DNA from: Flavobacterium sp. HBTb2-11-1
GTDB taxonomy: Bacteria > Bacteroidota > Bacteroidia > Flavobacteriales > Flavobacteriaceae
Length of the DNA stretch: 64,000 bases
Direction: 5' to 3'
Assembly: GCF_009826975.1 (NCBI RefSeq)
Contig: NZ_WUMO01000010.1
Coordinates: 62,001-126,000 of the forward strand
Shown here one piece after another: positions 1-9,650 of the stretch. The notes beneath the pieces were generated by a model. It searched no databases. It saw only the letters and a program-made list of their open reading frames with translations, and was not told the DNA's origin. Numbering within the stretch: the first letter of the stretch is position 1; every line of letters starts with the position of its first letter. The position numbers were made by a program, and so were the translations under genes.

Positions 1-32
1 AAACTAATTTAAAGTTTAAAAATCTCTTAAAT

Positions 33-81
33 CTGCTAAATCTGCGAGAGACAAGAAATAATTTTCTAGCAGATTTAGCAG
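33..81 (-). terminator. Inverted repeat / likely terminator of the VOC gene
   Basis: Positions 33-45 and 69-81 are a perfect 13-bp inverted repeat with core CTGCTAAATCTGC and a 23-nt loop. It lies just downstream of the stop of the minus-strand VOC gene. T-rich DNA follows on the minus strand, so a terminator role is plausible. The same core recurs in other gaps of the window. Confidence 0.5.
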
Positions 82-99
82 GTTTGGCAGATTTTGGAA

Positions 100-750
100 T
101 TAAAATTTTAGATTAACAATGCTTTCGTCATGTTCTAATGTTATTTCGATCGGATTACTTTCAGAAGGAATTTGAGTTGGATACCAATTTCTAGTAGGCT
201 GTACCAGAATCAATAAACCTTCATGATCGCCAATTGCAGCAAATTTATCGGTATTAGTATTTTGAGAGAAGAAATGCAGTCCGTGTTCTTTGATTAATTG
301 TTTTCCCAATTGTAATGGACTTTCGGTAACAATTCCGATTTCGCTAATATTTAAAATCGAAGCAGAATTAAACTCGCCAACTTGTTCATTATTAAGATCA
401 TGTCGAGCAATGAATTCGAGTAAATTTCCGTTGTGATCGAAGAAATATATAGAATGTGCATTCCAATTTTCGAAATTGGTAACGACGCTTTTATCTTCTA
501 AAACAATTAAATCTACTTTGCCTTTGCACCATTGAATAGCTTCTTCAAGCTGATTTTCAGGAATATTAAAAGCAAAATGATATATGGAATTAAAATCTGG
601 ATCTTCAACAAATTTTAAAATAGAAGTTCCAGCCTGAAATGTTATCGATTTTTGATCGCTTTCTAAAATGAAAAGGCCAAAAATGTTCTGATAAAATGCT
701 TTCGTTTTTTGAATATCGTTTGTTTTAATTTGTATCTGATCTATTCTCAT
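100..750 (-). CDS. VOC-family (glyoxalase/bleomycin-resistance fold) protein
   Basis: A 216-residue cytosolic protein of the vicinal-oxygen-chelate superfamily. The first module (about residues 1-115) opens with IDQIQIKTNDIQKTKAFYQNIF and ends with the typical YFFDHNGNLLEF strand, whose Glu is the usual metal ligand. The second half (about 130-215) is a weaker module containing GLLILVQPTRNWYPT. The family includes dioxygenases, isomerases and antibiotic-binding proteins, and the substrate cannot be told from sequence. It lies downstream of the cytochrome c peroxidase gene on the same strand, but a terminator hairpin separates them, so it is probably its own transcript. Confidence 0.8.
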   Translation of the reverse strand: MRIDQIQIKTNDIQKTKAFYQNIFGLFILESDQKSITFQAGTSILKFVEDPDFNSIYHFAFNIPENQLEEAIQWCKGKVDLIVLEDKSVVTNFENWNAHSIYFFDHNGNLLEFIARHDLNNEQVGEFNSASILNISEIGIVTESPLQLGKQLIKEHGLHFFSQNTNTDKFAAIGDHEGLLILVQPTRNWYPTQIPSESNPIEITLEHDESIVNLKF

Positions 751-845
751 GGCAGTAAATTTTTATAAAAGAAAAAGCTTCTTTTGTGTTCTAGTCAAAT
801 TTAAGAAATGCCAATAATATCAAGGTTAAAGAGTAGAAATAAAAA

Positions 846-872
846 AAGCCCATTTCATAAAGAAATGGGCTT
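846..872 (-). terminator. Rho-independent terminator after cytochrome c peroxidase
   Basis: Perfect 11-bp stem (846-856 with 862-872, core AAGCCCATTTC) and a 5-nt loop. Read on the minus strand it ends in a run of T. It sits 45 bases past the stop of the peroxidase gene at 917. Confidence 0.8.
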
Positions 873-916
873 CCTAATTTGTAGATTGTGTGGCAAAAAG
901 CAAATCATCAACTAAT

Positions 917-2059
917 TTATTTTGGCATTTCAGGAATTATAATTCTTCTTGTTGGCGTACTCAAAGTTTCAATAAAAGCCAATAAATCAGCGATTTCTTC
1001 TTTGCTTAAGTTTAATTTTTTAAGTGCAGGGTCCACTTTTGGAATCAAAGAATCGCGAGCAGTTCCTAGATATTTTTTCTGCACAGGAGAAGGATTTCCT
1101 AAATTGTATAATTCGACCACGTCCAATAAAGTTGGAAAATGTCCATGATGCATCCATGGTCTTGTGTTTACAACTTCGCGAAGAGTAGGGGTTCTAAATT
1201 TGCCAATATCTTTTACATCTTTAGTAACGTTGTAACGTCCGAAATCTTCATTTTTGGTTCCGAATAAAGTCTGTCCGTCATTATGAAACTGATTGTCGCT
1301 GAAATAAGGCGTATTGTGGCAGTTGATACATTGTGCTTTGGTTCTGAACAAATGCATTCCATTTACTTGCTGATCGGTATAAATGTCTGATTTTCCGCTT
1401 ACAAACTGATCAAATTTACTTTTCGGACTATTAATCGACCTTTCGAAAGTAGCAATAGCGTATTGAATTCGCTCTAAAGTCACTTTTTTGTCTCCAAAAG
1501 CCTCCGTGAATAAAGAATTGTAACCTTTTATTTTTGCAATTTTGTCAACAGCAATCGTCAATTTTTCATTCATTTCTAAAGGATCCTGAACAGGAAACTG
1601 CGCTTGATCTTCAAGACTTGACGCACGTCCATCCCAAAACAGGGAAGTGGCATACGCCGAATTTAAAATGGTCATCGAATTGCGTTTTCCGGTTTGCCTG
1701 TCGTGGCCAAATGAACGCGTTAAATTATCTGTCCAGCCCAGTTCAGGATTGTGACAGGAAGCGCATGCAATTTGTCCGCTTCGCGATAATCTCGGATCAA
1801 AAAACAAAATTTTTCCTAAACTTTCTTTTTCTTTCGAATATGGATTATAAGCAGGATAAGGAACAGCAGGTAAAACTCCAATATCCTGAAATTTAGATTT
1901 GTCTACACTTTCGTGTAATTCTGCAGCAGGCCATTTTGATGAATCTCCGCTGGAATAGATTTTTCGTAATTCCTGAATATCAATATAATCAGGATTTTCC
2001 ACGCTTTTGTATGCCGTCAAGCATAGCAGGAATAGAAGAGGGAAGATTAGCTTTTTCAA
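917..2059 (-). CDS. Di-heme cytochrome c peroxidase family protein
   Basis: A 380-residue exported protein of the bacterial di-heme cytochrome c peroxidase/MauG superfamily. It has a hydrophobic N-terminal export signal and two heme c motifs, CASCH (residues 99-103) and CINCH (about 244-248). Between them is the family stretch GHDRQTGKRNSMTILNSA; WMHHGHFPTLLDVVELYN follows the second heme. Known members reduce H2O2 with electrons from small cytochromes, or oxidise bound substrates. It lies 134 bases downstream of the lipoprotein gene of the SusCD operon on the same strand and may be read with it. Whether it acts on the imported compound or against peroxide stress is open. Confidence 0.9.
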   Translation of the reverse strand: MKKLIFPLLFLLCLTAYKSVENPDYIDIQELRKIYSSGDSSKWPAAELHESVDKSKFQDIGVLPAVPYPAYNPYSKEKESLGKILFFDPRLSRSGQIACASCHNPELGWTDNLTRSFGHDRQTGKRNSMTILNSAYATSLFWDGRASSLEDQAQFPVQDPLEMNEKLTIAVDKIAKIKGYNSLFTEAFGDKKVTLERIQYAIATFERSINSPKSKFDQFVSGKSDIYTDQQVNGMHLFRTKAQCINCHNTPYFSDNQFHNDGQTLFGTKNEDFGRYNVTKDVKDIGKFRTPTLREVVNTRPWMHHGHFPTLLDVVELYNLGNPSPVQKKYLGTARDSLIPKVDPALKKLNLSKEEIADLLAFIETLSTPTRRIIIPEMPK

Positions 2060-2081
2060 TTCTTTTTGGTTTTTGTTTCAT

Positions 2082-2097
2082 CCCGATAGCTATCAGG
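2082..2097. repeat. Degenerate copy of the CCCGATAGCTATCGGG palindrome
   Basis: One-base variant of a 16-nt palindrome that recurs between genes in this window. It lies just upstream of the cytochrome c peroxidase start. Confidence 0.7.
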
Positions 2098-2165
2098 ACA
2101 GGTTTCAAGTTGTCACGGAACTTTGTTAAAGTTTTAAATTTTGACAAAGTTCACTAGGTAAAACA

Positions 2166-2200
2166 TTCATAATTTATAACTCACAATTCATAATTATAAC
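2166..2200. repeat. Heptad-phased short repeat (site A)
   Basis: About five degenerate 7-bp units of the form ATTCATA or ATTTATA in register, ending at the stop codon of the lipoprotein gene. One of eight 7-bp-periodic intergenic sites in the window. Confidence 0.55.
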
Positions 2201-3657
2201 GTAACTTCTTTAGGACACGGAATGCTCAATGCCGTTGGTTTTGGATATGTTCTATTGTTGTACATTCTGTATTGTGTTGACACCGTTCCTCCAAATAGTT
2301 TGTCATTTGTCAGTTTTAATTCAAATGAGATTTCATATAAGCCATTGCTGATTTCTTTGTATGTACCTTCGCCAGAAATGGCAATAACATGAGTATTTGT
2401 TGCACTTGATCCGATTGTAATGTCTTGTGGAATTACTAAAACAGTTCCTTCGGTTTTGCTGTTTCCGTTTGCAGGGAAAAATTCCAAAGCAGATTTAATA
2501 TTGAATCCAGGAGAAATTGCAGCTGAGTTGCTTTCGTTAGAAAACCATCTTTTTAAACCAAAAGAATTTACTGTATTGGTTCCGCTCGCAACATTAAATC
2601 CGATTTTGAAAGCATCGTGATACACATCGTCATTAGGATTTGTTGTTCCTTTGTCGCTATATAATATAGCATTCGGATCATCTTTTGTAACTACAACAGG
2701 AAAAGTCAGAGCGTTGAAAGTTTGCCAAGTACAAGTGGTTCCGTTGCTAAACCAATGTTCTCCATAAGTCAAATAAAACGCATTTGTAGGATCGGTAAAT
2801 TTTGATGCTGGGTTTGCCTGAATATCTCTTAGAGATTTTATTGGTTTTACAATTGTCAGATTGGTGTTTCCTGTAGCAGTGTAATTAGGAATATTTATTA
2901 AAGTAATTTTTGATTCGTAACGGGCATCATCATTTTGCAGATCTTCTAAAAGAGTTAAATGATATGTTACAGAACTTCTGTTATCGCCAAAATCATCGTG
3001 CGTTAAAGAATATTCAAAACCGTTTTGAAATTTGAAAAAATTAGCATTTTTAATTTCTTCAGGGAAAAAGCCATTAGGGAAGTTCACTTCAAAATCAATT
3101 GTTTCGCCTACTTCGCCTTTGACATTATACTGCGTTACAGGAAAAGTGTAGTTAGTTGCAATTGTTCCCAAATCAATTTTGAAAGTATTGTTTGGATATG
3201 CTGTGTTTAAATTTCCGATATGAATATCAGGATCAGAAACCGTTTCGAGTTTTAGATTGATGCTTTGGTTTGCAGCCCATCTTTTATCAAAAGAAACATA
3301 AATGGTATCTGTTAATTTACTGCCTTGAAACGAAAGCTGATTTACCGGATTTACACTAAAGCTATCGCTCACGCCTGATGTTTCAGCGCTGAAATTAGCC
3401 GTTACCGTTTCTTTTAACGAACGTGTCGTTAAGGTTACAGGGACTTTTAATGTTTTTACAGACTTGTTTTCATAAGTAGATTGTGGGACTAAACTTCCGT
3501 TTATAGCTGGATATTCTAAAGGAGTGTTATCTGCTTTAACCAAAAAGTTGAATCTTATATAGGGATCTATATCAGAACCTAATTTATAATCGTCTTTTGA
3601 GCACGAAATGTATAATAGCGCTGTTAATAATAGGCTGAATATCTTAATACGAGTCAT
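2194..3657 (-). CDS. Unrecognised outer-membrane lipoprotein of the SusCD operon
   Basis: A 487-residue protein I do not recognise as a named family. It begins with a lipoprotein signal (KIFSLLLTALLYISC, lipid Cys about residue 19) followed by SKDD, the kind of acidic tail that sends Bacteroidota lipoproteins to the cell surface. The rest is rich in beta-strand-like segments and has no visible enzyme motif. It overlaps the end of the SusD gene by 14 bases, so it is translated with it. By position and design it fits a surface ligand-binding protein (the SusE/F or SGBP slot) that helps the SusCD pair capture its substrate. That role is inference. Confidence 0.75.
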   Translation of the reverse strand: MTRIKIFSLLLTALLYISCSKDDYKLGSDIDPYIRFNFLVKADNTPLEYPAINGSLVPQSTYENKSVKTLKVPVTLTTRSLKETVTANFSAETSGVSDSFSVNPVNQLSFQGSKLTDTIYVSFDKRWAANQSINLKLETVSDPDIHIGNLNTAYPNNTFKIDLGTIATNYTFPVTQYNVKGEVGETIDFEVNFPNGFFPEEIKNANFFKFQNGFEYSLTHDDFGDNRSSVTYHLTLLEDLQNDDARYESKITLINIPNYTATGNTNLTIVKPIKSLRDIQANPASKFTDPTNAFYLTYGEHWFSNGTTCTWQTFNALTFPVVVTKDDPNAILYSDKGTTNPNDDVYHDAFKIGFNVASGTNTVNSFGLKRWFSNESNSAAISPGFNIKSALEFFPANGNSKTEGTVLVIPQDITIGSSATNTHVIAISGEGTYKEISNGLYEISFELKLTNDKLFGGTVSTQYRMYNNRTYPKPTALSIPCPKEVTL

Positions 3658-5104
3658 TTTGCTGCAAGTTTGGGTTAAGATTTGTGTTGAATGTTGGTAT
3701 TGGCAATACGTATTTTAGAGACGGATACGTCAAACTGCACACATTTGCAAGACAGCCATCATTTCTTGAAACGTTTTTATGGTTTCTCGCAATATCAAAG
3801 AATAAAAAGCCTTCAAAGCATAATTCTTTCCTTCTTTCTAAAAAGATATTTTCTTTTAGACTTGTTGTATTGGTTAATAATGAAGCATTTGCGCGGGCGC
3901 GAATCGTATTGATGTCCGCCATTGCCAAATCTGCTCTGTTGGTTTCTAAAGCGGCTTCGGCACGAATTAGATACATTTCGCTAAGTCTAAATGCTACATA
4001 ACCAGCATTATCTTGAAATTTTTTTGTAAAGCTGTAATTCACGTAAGTTTGTACGCCTTCAACCAATGTAAAAAGCGGTTTTGTCAAGAATAATTGTTTT
4101 CTTAAATCTGAGCTTTCATATAAATTAATCAAATCATTTGAAGCCGTATATTTTTCAAAACTTTGATCTGTATTGTAGCCAAAAACTTTTGACATTGATC
4201 CTGCAACATTGTTTTCATTATCCTTAGGAATAGCAAATTCAAGCAAAATTTCTGAAATAGGAAGGTCTGGTTTTTCCCATTCTGCAATTAAACTTTCTTT
4301 GCTGGTCAATACAGCTCCAGAATTGGTAATAACATCATTTGCTGTTTCGTAAGCATTTGTCCAATCTCCTTTTTGAAGATAAACTCTAGCCAATAAAGCT
4401 TTTGTATTTTTTTGATTAAAGAAAGAATACGCAGCACCAGAAAGCAAAGAACTATCTGAATAATTGGCTATAGCTGTCTGTAAATCATTAATAATTAAAG
4501 CATACGTTTCTGCAGCAGTTTTTCTTGCTGGATATTGCACGCCTCCTTTTATAGATGCAGTGCTGTAAACGATTCCTAGATGTGAAGCGTCGGCAGTATA
4601 GTTATAATCCTGACTGTAAACCAGCGATAAAAGAAAATGCGTATAAGCTCTTATGGCCAAGGCTTCTGCTTTTATCTGATTTTTTTCTGCATCAGTAGCG
4701 TCGGTTAGAGAAGGAGTATATTCTAAAATTAGATTTGCCTGATTTATGATATCATAACTATCATCGTAAAATAGTTTGAAATTACTGGTCAGCGCCTGAT
4801 CATCAAAAGAATAAACCTGTTCAACATTTGAAGGAGTCGAAACTTGTCCTCTAAGACTTCCTGTGGCAATTGGCGTAAACTTGATGTTTCCGCCTTGTAA
4901 ATCAGCATAAACGGCATACCGTTCTGTTCGAACATTGGCTTCCAACGAAGAATAAAGCCCTCTAAGCGCTTGTAAAACACCTGTTTTATTCTGCAAAAGT
5001 TCGTCAATAGAAGTTTGTGTTCCAGGTTCTTGTTCTAAAAAGTCACTGCAGCTTTGCAATGAAAGGAATAGAAAGAATATTGATAAGTATTTTGAATATT
5101 TCAT
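3644..5104 (-). CDS. RagB/SusD family nutrient-uptake lipoprotein
   Basis: SusD-type surface lipoprotein, 486 residues from the chosen ATG at 5104. This start gives a clean lipoprotein signal (MKYSKYLSIFFLFLSLQSC) and a 4-base gap after the SusC stop; an upstream ATG at 5122 would overlap SusC. Family marks are the helical TPR-like stretch AIRAYTHFLLSLVYSQDY, the segment RLSEMYLIRAEAAL, and the C-terminal ERRKELCFEGFLFFDIAR. SusD proteins cap the SusC barrel and bind the ligand. It is the third or fourth gene of the sigma/FecR/SusC operon. The ligand is unknown. Confidence 0.93.
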   Translation of the reverse strand: MKYSKYLSIFFLFLSLQSCSDFLEQEPGTQTSIDELLQNKTGVLQALRGLYSSLEANVRTERYAVYADLQGGNIKFTPIATGSLRGQVSTPSNVEQVYSFDDQALTSNFKLFYDDSYDIINQANLILEYTPSLTDATDAEKNQIKAEALAIRAYTHFLLSLVYSQDYNYTADASHLGIVYSTASIKGGVQYPARKTAAETYALIINDLQTAIANYSDSSLLSGAAYSFFNQKNTKALLARVYLQKGDWTNAYETANDVITNSGAVLTSKESLIAEWEKPDLPISEILLEFAIPKDNENNVAGSMSKVFGYNTDQSFEKYTASNDLINLYESSDLRKQLFLTKPLFTLVEGVQTYVNYSFTKKFQDNAGYVAFRLSEMYLIRAEAALETNRADLAMADINTIRARANASLLTNTTSLKENIFLERRKELCFEGFLFFDIARNHKNVSRNDGCLANVCSLTYPSLKYVLPIPTFNTNLNPNLQQNDSY

Positions 5105-5108
5105 TTTC

Positions 5109-8100
5109 TTAAAATTTAGCATTAACCCCTAGAGAAATTGTTCTTGCCTGCGGATAAATAAAACTATACTCTCGCACGCCGTTCAATCCTTTTGGACTTT
5201 TTTCTTTGTACCAATACGCCACATTTGTAGCATCAGCAAATACAGAAAGTGCATCCAGAAAAGTCTTTTTTAACGGCACATTATAACTTAAATTAATATT
5301 ACTGATTCTGATATAAGTCGCATCATAAACATACTTGCTTAAGTTGGTTATTATTGGAGAAAGCGTCACAGCAGATTGTGTAACGTTGTCACCAGGATTT
5401 CTCCAGTAATCGTAGGCATTTACAGAAAGGTTTCTATTTGATGTTACGTTATATTGATCTATAAGAACATTTGATGCTAAAAGATCACCGCCAATTTGAT
5501 AATCACCTCTAATAGATAAAGTTAGATTATTGTAGAAAGTGAAATTATTATAGAAACCACCATAGGCATCTGCCTGTTTGTCTCCAATGGGTTCCCAGTC
5601 GGCAATCGTATATAATTCGCCATACGTTTTCGCATCGTAAACCTGACCATTTTTTTGAATAAGATCTCTTCCTGTAGCTGGATCTACACCTACCCATTTG
5701 ACTCCCCATAGTGTTGTAGTGCTGTAGCCAATTTTTTGTGCCAATGCGAGATTTGATGCAGAATAGTCACTTCCCAAACCTTTTAAGTCGGTTACTTTGC
5801 TGTCTACTGTAGAAATATTAAATGCCGTTGTCCATTTAAAGGCGTTGCTTTTTACCCATTTAATTCTTGTAGTCAGTTCAAAACCTTTGTTGTACATGCT
5901 TGCAGCATTTAATTGTATAGAACCATAACCCGTTTCGGTAGGAATATCTCTAGCTGTAATCAAATTGCTTTTATTGTCATAGTAATATTCTAAAGTCAAC
6001 TCGACTCTTTTGAAAACATTAAAATCAAATCCAGCGTTGAATTTTGTGTTTTTTTCCCAGCTTAATCTTCCGTTCGGCGCTGCTCCAGGCGTTGCTTCAG
6101 TACCGCCATTGTATCCGTTTTGACTTACATTGTATAATCCTTTAGATCTGTACGAACCAATTTTTGAATTTCCTGTTGTACCATAACTTGCTTTTAATTT
6201 TAAGAAATCGATCCAAGAATTAGAGCTTAAAAAGTTCTCGTTGCTAATAATCCATCCTGCGCCTAAACCTCCGTTATGAGCCACATCAGTATCATCTCCA
6301 AAAACAGAACTCTGATCGCGACGATAATTGGCCAATAAGAAATAACGTTTTTTGTAATTGTAATTTAACTGTGAAAACAAAGAAACTCTGGAGTTATAGC
6401 TTATTTCGCTTCGGTAGCTTTGTCCGCTCGTAGATTCATTTTCAGGTGTATCAGGATTGTCGTCTCTTATTGCTTCAGACACTTTATGAATATATTCTGG
6501 ATTCAAAAATCCAACTCCAGATTTGTAATTGAAATCGGTTTTATCTTCAGCAAGTTCAAAACCAATTATACCATCAATTTCATGAGTTTCGTTCCATTGT
6601 TTATTGAATAAAGCTTGTCCTTGACAGTTCCATTTTGTAGAATTTCTCTGATTGATAAGACGGCGCCCCCAAGCTGGACGTGAAATTCCATCCAACATAA
6701 AAGTGCCATTGTACTCTCCGCTTTCATTTGCTGCAGAGAAGTATCGATCCTGTTCTTTATCGGTATAATCCATACCAAAAAGAGTAGAGAATCTAATGTT
6801 TTTATTAAGTTTATAAGATAAATTCAGACTTCCTAAAAGACCAAAAGTTTGCGCTTCGTTTTTGTTTTGCTCAATTGCTGCCAAAGGATTTCCCCTAGTA
6901 GAACCGCTTACGCCCAAATCGGCATAAGAGCCATCAGCATTATAAACGGCAAGGGTTGGAAGGTAGGCAAAACTATAAAAGATGTTTGGAGCATCTTTTT
7001 GTACAAAACTTGGGTTCAGCATCAAATTAATATCCCATTTATCAGAATTATAACCTAAGTTTATTCCAGCATTTAGCTGTTTGGTTTCATTTCCGACCTG
7101 CGGTTCGTCAATTTTCGTATAGCTTATGTTTGTACGGTACGAAAATTTAGAAGTAGAACCCGAAACATTAAAATTATACTTATTGTATATTCCTGCGCGG
7201 TTTAATATATTGAACCAATCTGTGTTAATGCCGTTGTAAGAAACGGGAACATAACCAGGTGTAGTATTCTTCATAAACTCATTTCGCAGTTCTGTGTATT
7301 GCTCTCCGCTTAAATATTTAATCTGATTAATGGCAGAAGAAACTCCAAGCTGATTTGAAAAACCAAATTGTGTTTTTCCTTTTTTACCCTTTTTAGTTGT
7401 AATCAAAATCACGCCATTAGCTCCATCAGCACCATAAATTCCAACTGCTGCGGCATCTTTTAAAACAGAAATAGTTTCGATATTTTCTGGTGCAATTTTC
7501 ATTAAAGGATTTGCCAGATTTTCGGCAAAATCACCACTTCCGTTAAAATTGGCGCTGTCAATAGCATATTCCTCACTCATTACAACACCGTCAACAATAA
7601 AGAGAGGCTGAGAAGAAGTTCCTGAAATGGCACCGCTTAAAGAAGATAAAGTTCCTTGCCCGCGAATATTGATTTTAACTGGTCCGCCAACACCAGAAGT
7701 ATTTTCGACCAAAACCCCTGCAATTTGTCCTGTAATCATTTTGTCAAAACTTTCAGAAGCCTGTTCAACTGCGATGTCTTTTGCCTGTAAAGTCGAAATA
7801 CTTCCGACAATTTCTTCTTTTAATTTTGTAGTTCCATAAGAAGAAGTAATGATAACAGGATTCAATTCATCTGTAACTTCTTGAAGATAAAAAACAAATT
7901 CTTTTTTGTAACCCGCTGTTTGCGATTGTGGTTCCATTCCTAAATAAGCAACTTCAAGAATCTGATCCTTAATGTTTTCGCCTTTTAGTTCATAAGCAAA
8001 TTTTCCATTTGAATCGGTTATGGCACCCATTCCAGTTCCATTTACGCGAATAGTGGCACCAGGAAGAGGCTGTTTGTCTTTTGCGCTGTAAACTGTTCCT

Positions 8101-8468
8101 TTAATCATCCGTTCAGTTTCCTGGTTACCAGAATTAGATTTATCAACTCGAGTCGCATCTGTCAATAAAACTTGCTTTTTCTGAATGTAGTAGGAGATAT
8201 TCGTGCCTTTCAGCAACTTCTTTAAAGCTGTTTCTAAGGTGGCATTATTGACATCTAAATCAGCTAATTGATCGGTATCTATTTTTTTTGCATTATAAAT
8301 GATTCTAAAATCACTTTGTTCTTCAATAGATTTGATAATTAGGCTTATAGGTTTATTTTTTACGTGTAATGTTATGAGTTTATTCTGAGAAAATCCTTTA
8401 AATCCAGATAAGAGAATGGCTAAGAAAAACAGAATTTTTCTTAAAAAGGGCAGTATCGTAAATGTCAT
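5109..8468 (-). CDS. SusC/RagA TonB-linked outer-membrane receptor with STN signalling domain
   Basis: 1119 residues from the ATG at 8468, which lies 10 bases after the FecR stop and gives a proper signal peptide (LRKILFFLAILLSGFKGFSQ). Domains in order: STN/secretin-TonB N-terminal domain (about residues 28-105), carboxypeptidase-like regulatory domain (about 118-200, IKGTVYSAKDKQPLPGATIR), TonB plug with the SusC signature (SVLKDAAAVGIYGADGANGVILITTKKGK split around residue 335), then a 22-strand-type barrel. The STN domain is what couples ligand binding to the FecR anti-sigma factor in Fec-type signalling, and fecR and the ECF gene lie directly upstream. The imported compound is not evident. 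Confidence 0.95.
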   Translation of the reverse strand: MTFTILPFLRKILFFLAILLSGFKGFSQNKLITLHVKNKPISLIIKSIEEQSDFRIIYNAKKIDTDQLADLDVNNATLETALKKLLKGTNISYYIQKKQVLLTDATRVDKSNSGNQETERMIKGTVYSAKDKQPLPGATIRVNGTGMGAITDSNGKFAYELKGENIKDQILEVAYLGMEPQSQTAGYKKEFVFYLQEVTDELNPVIITSSYGTTKLKEEIVGSISTLQAKDIAVEQASESFDKMITGQIAGVLVENTSGVGGPVKINIRGQGTLSSLSGAISGTSSQPLFIVDGVVMSEEYAIDSANFNGSGDFAENLANPLMKIAPENIETISVLKDAAAVGIYGADGANGVILITTKKGKKGKTQFGFSNQLGVSSAINQIKYLSGEQYTELRNEFMKNTTPGYVPVSYNGINTDWFNILNRAGIYNKYNFNVSGSTSKFSYRTNISYTKIDEPQVGNETKQLNAGINLGYNSDKWDINLMLNPSFVQKDAPNIFYSFAYLPTLAVYNADGSYADLGVSGSTRGNPLAAIEQNKNEAQTFGLLGSLNLSYKLNKNIRFSTLFGMDYTDKEQDRYFSAANESGEYNGTFMLDGISRPAWGRRLINQRNSTKWNCQGQALFNKQWNETHEIDGIIGFELAEDKTDFNYKSGVGFLNPEYIHKVSEAIRDDNPDTPENESTSGQSYRSEISYNSRVSLFSQLNYNYKKRYFLLANYRRDQSSVFGDDTDVAHNGGLGAGWIISNENFLSSNSWIDFLKLKASYGTTGNSKIGSYRSKGLYNVSQNGYNGGTEATPGAAPNGRLSWEKNTKFNAGFDFNVFKRVELTLEYYYDNKSNLITARDIPTETGYGSIQLNAASMYNKGFELTTRIKWVKSNAFKWTTAFNISTVDSKVTDLKGLGSDYSASNLALAQKIGYSTTTLWGVKWVGVDPATGRDLIQKNGQVYDAKTYGELYTIADWEPIGDKQADAYGGFYNNFTFYNNLTLSIRGDYQIGGDLLASNVLIDQYNVTSNRNLSVNAYDYWRNPGDNVTQSAVTLSPIITNLSKYVYDATYIRISNINLSYNVPLKKTFLDALSVFADATNVAYWYKEKSPKGLNGVREYSFIYPQARTISLGVNAKF

Positions 8469-8478
8469 GGTTATGTAT

Positions 8479-9582
8479 TTATCGCGGATTGGTAATTGTA
8501 ATGGTTTTTTGGTCAATTGAATAATTAAAAGGCGTGTCACGTTTTAGGAGGTCTAAAATGTTCTCGACACTAGATTCGCTAATTTTAATTGTACCTGTGA
8601 AATTCTGTTTGGCCAAATCAGAATTTTCGTTGATAATTTCAACATCATAAGTACGCTGAATAATTTTAGCGATTATAGAAAATGGCGTGTCTTTAAAAGC
8701 AAGCTCACCTTTTGTCCAGGCAACATAAAAGGCTGGATCGACTTCTTTTACAGCCAGTTTTTTCGAGTTATTCTGCCATGTTGCCATTTGATTTGGTTCT
8801 AACAGAATAACGTTGGTAGAATTAGCAGCTTCAGACATTCGAATGCTTCCCTCAATTAATGTACTATTAACAGTAGGGTTTTCAGGATATGCGCTCACAT
8901 TAAAGGTAGTCCCGAGAACTTCAATATCTGCATGATTTGCATGAACGATAAACGGATGCATTTTATCTTTTGCCACTTCAAAAAATGCTTCACCGGTTAA
9001 GTATACATCTCGGTTTCCATTTAGACCAAACTGTTCTGGATAACGTAAATTTGTTCCCGAGTTTAAACTCACAATAGTACCATCTGAGAGTTTAAGTTTG
9101 AAACGTTTTCCGTACGGAACAGAGAGGGTGTTGTAAATCACTTTTTGATCTGCGACTTTACCAAAATAAACAATTTCATTCGGAAATTTTTTGGCAATCA
9201 ATTCGCCTTTATCATTTAGCAAAGCAGTCTGAGCTTTTCCAGATAAATATTCCAGACGGCCGTCGCCCAATTCCAGAACAATTTCTTTTGGATTTTCAGT
9301 TGTTTTGTTCAATAAGAAAATAGTCGTTCCTAATCCCAGAAATACTAAAAATATCGCAGCGTACTGTACATACTGTCTGATTTTATTTTTGGGTTGCATC
9401 TGGATTACCGGAGCGGTTTCAATAGATAAATCAGAAGAAAGAGTGATTAATGCCCAGATCTTCTTAGCCTTTATAAATTGATTTTTGTTTTCGTCAGATG
9501 CCTCGATCCAGTCAAAAAGTGCCTGAACTTCTTGTTCCGAAGCTTCATTTGAAAGGTATTTGCTTATTATTTCCGATGTCAT
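8479..9582 (-). CDS. FecR-family anti-sigma factor
   Basis: 367 residues from ATG 9582; an alternative ATG at 9606 adds eight residues. The N-terminal part (about 1-85) is the cytoplasmic sigma-binding region with LSNEASEQEVQALFDWIEAS. A single membrane helix follows at about 95-113 (YVQYAAIFLVFLGLGTTIFLL). The periplasmic FecR domain contains VPYGKRFKLKLSDGTIVSLNSGT and GEAFFEVAKD, and the C-terminal DUF4974-like domain ends DQKTITITNPR. It holds the ECF factor inactive until the STN domain of the SusC partner signals ligand. It lies between the sigma gene (68 bases upstream) and susC (10 bases downstream). Confidence 0.94.
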   Translation of the reverse strand: MTSEIISKYLSNEASEQEVQALFDWIEASDENKNQFIKAKKIWALITLSSDLSIETAPVIQMQPKNKIRQYVQYAAIFLVFLGLGTTIFLLNKTTENPKEIVLELGDGRLEYLSGKAQTALLNDKGELIAKKFPNEIVYFGKVADQKVIYNTLSVPYGKRFKLKLSDGTIVSLNSGTNLRYPEQFGLNGNRDVYLTGEAFFEVAKDKMHPFIVHANHADIEVLGTTFNVSAYPENPTVNSTLIEGSIRMSEAANSTNVILLEPNQMATWQNNSKKLAVKEVDPAFYVAWTKGELAFKDTPFSIIAKIIQRTYDVEIINENSDLAKQNFTGTIKISESSVENILDLLKRDTPFNYSIDQKTITITNPR

Positions 9583-9650
9583 GTCTGCTTTTTTTAAACT
9601 TCTCACATTGTAAGTACACCTCAGAATTAAAATACCCTATCTTTTTATTC

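Noticed and set aside
888..1148. Plus-strand ORFs opposite the peroxidase gene (also 1534-1896 and 1936-2157)
   Set aside because: They lie antisense to a clear conserved protein and have no domain or start signal of their own.
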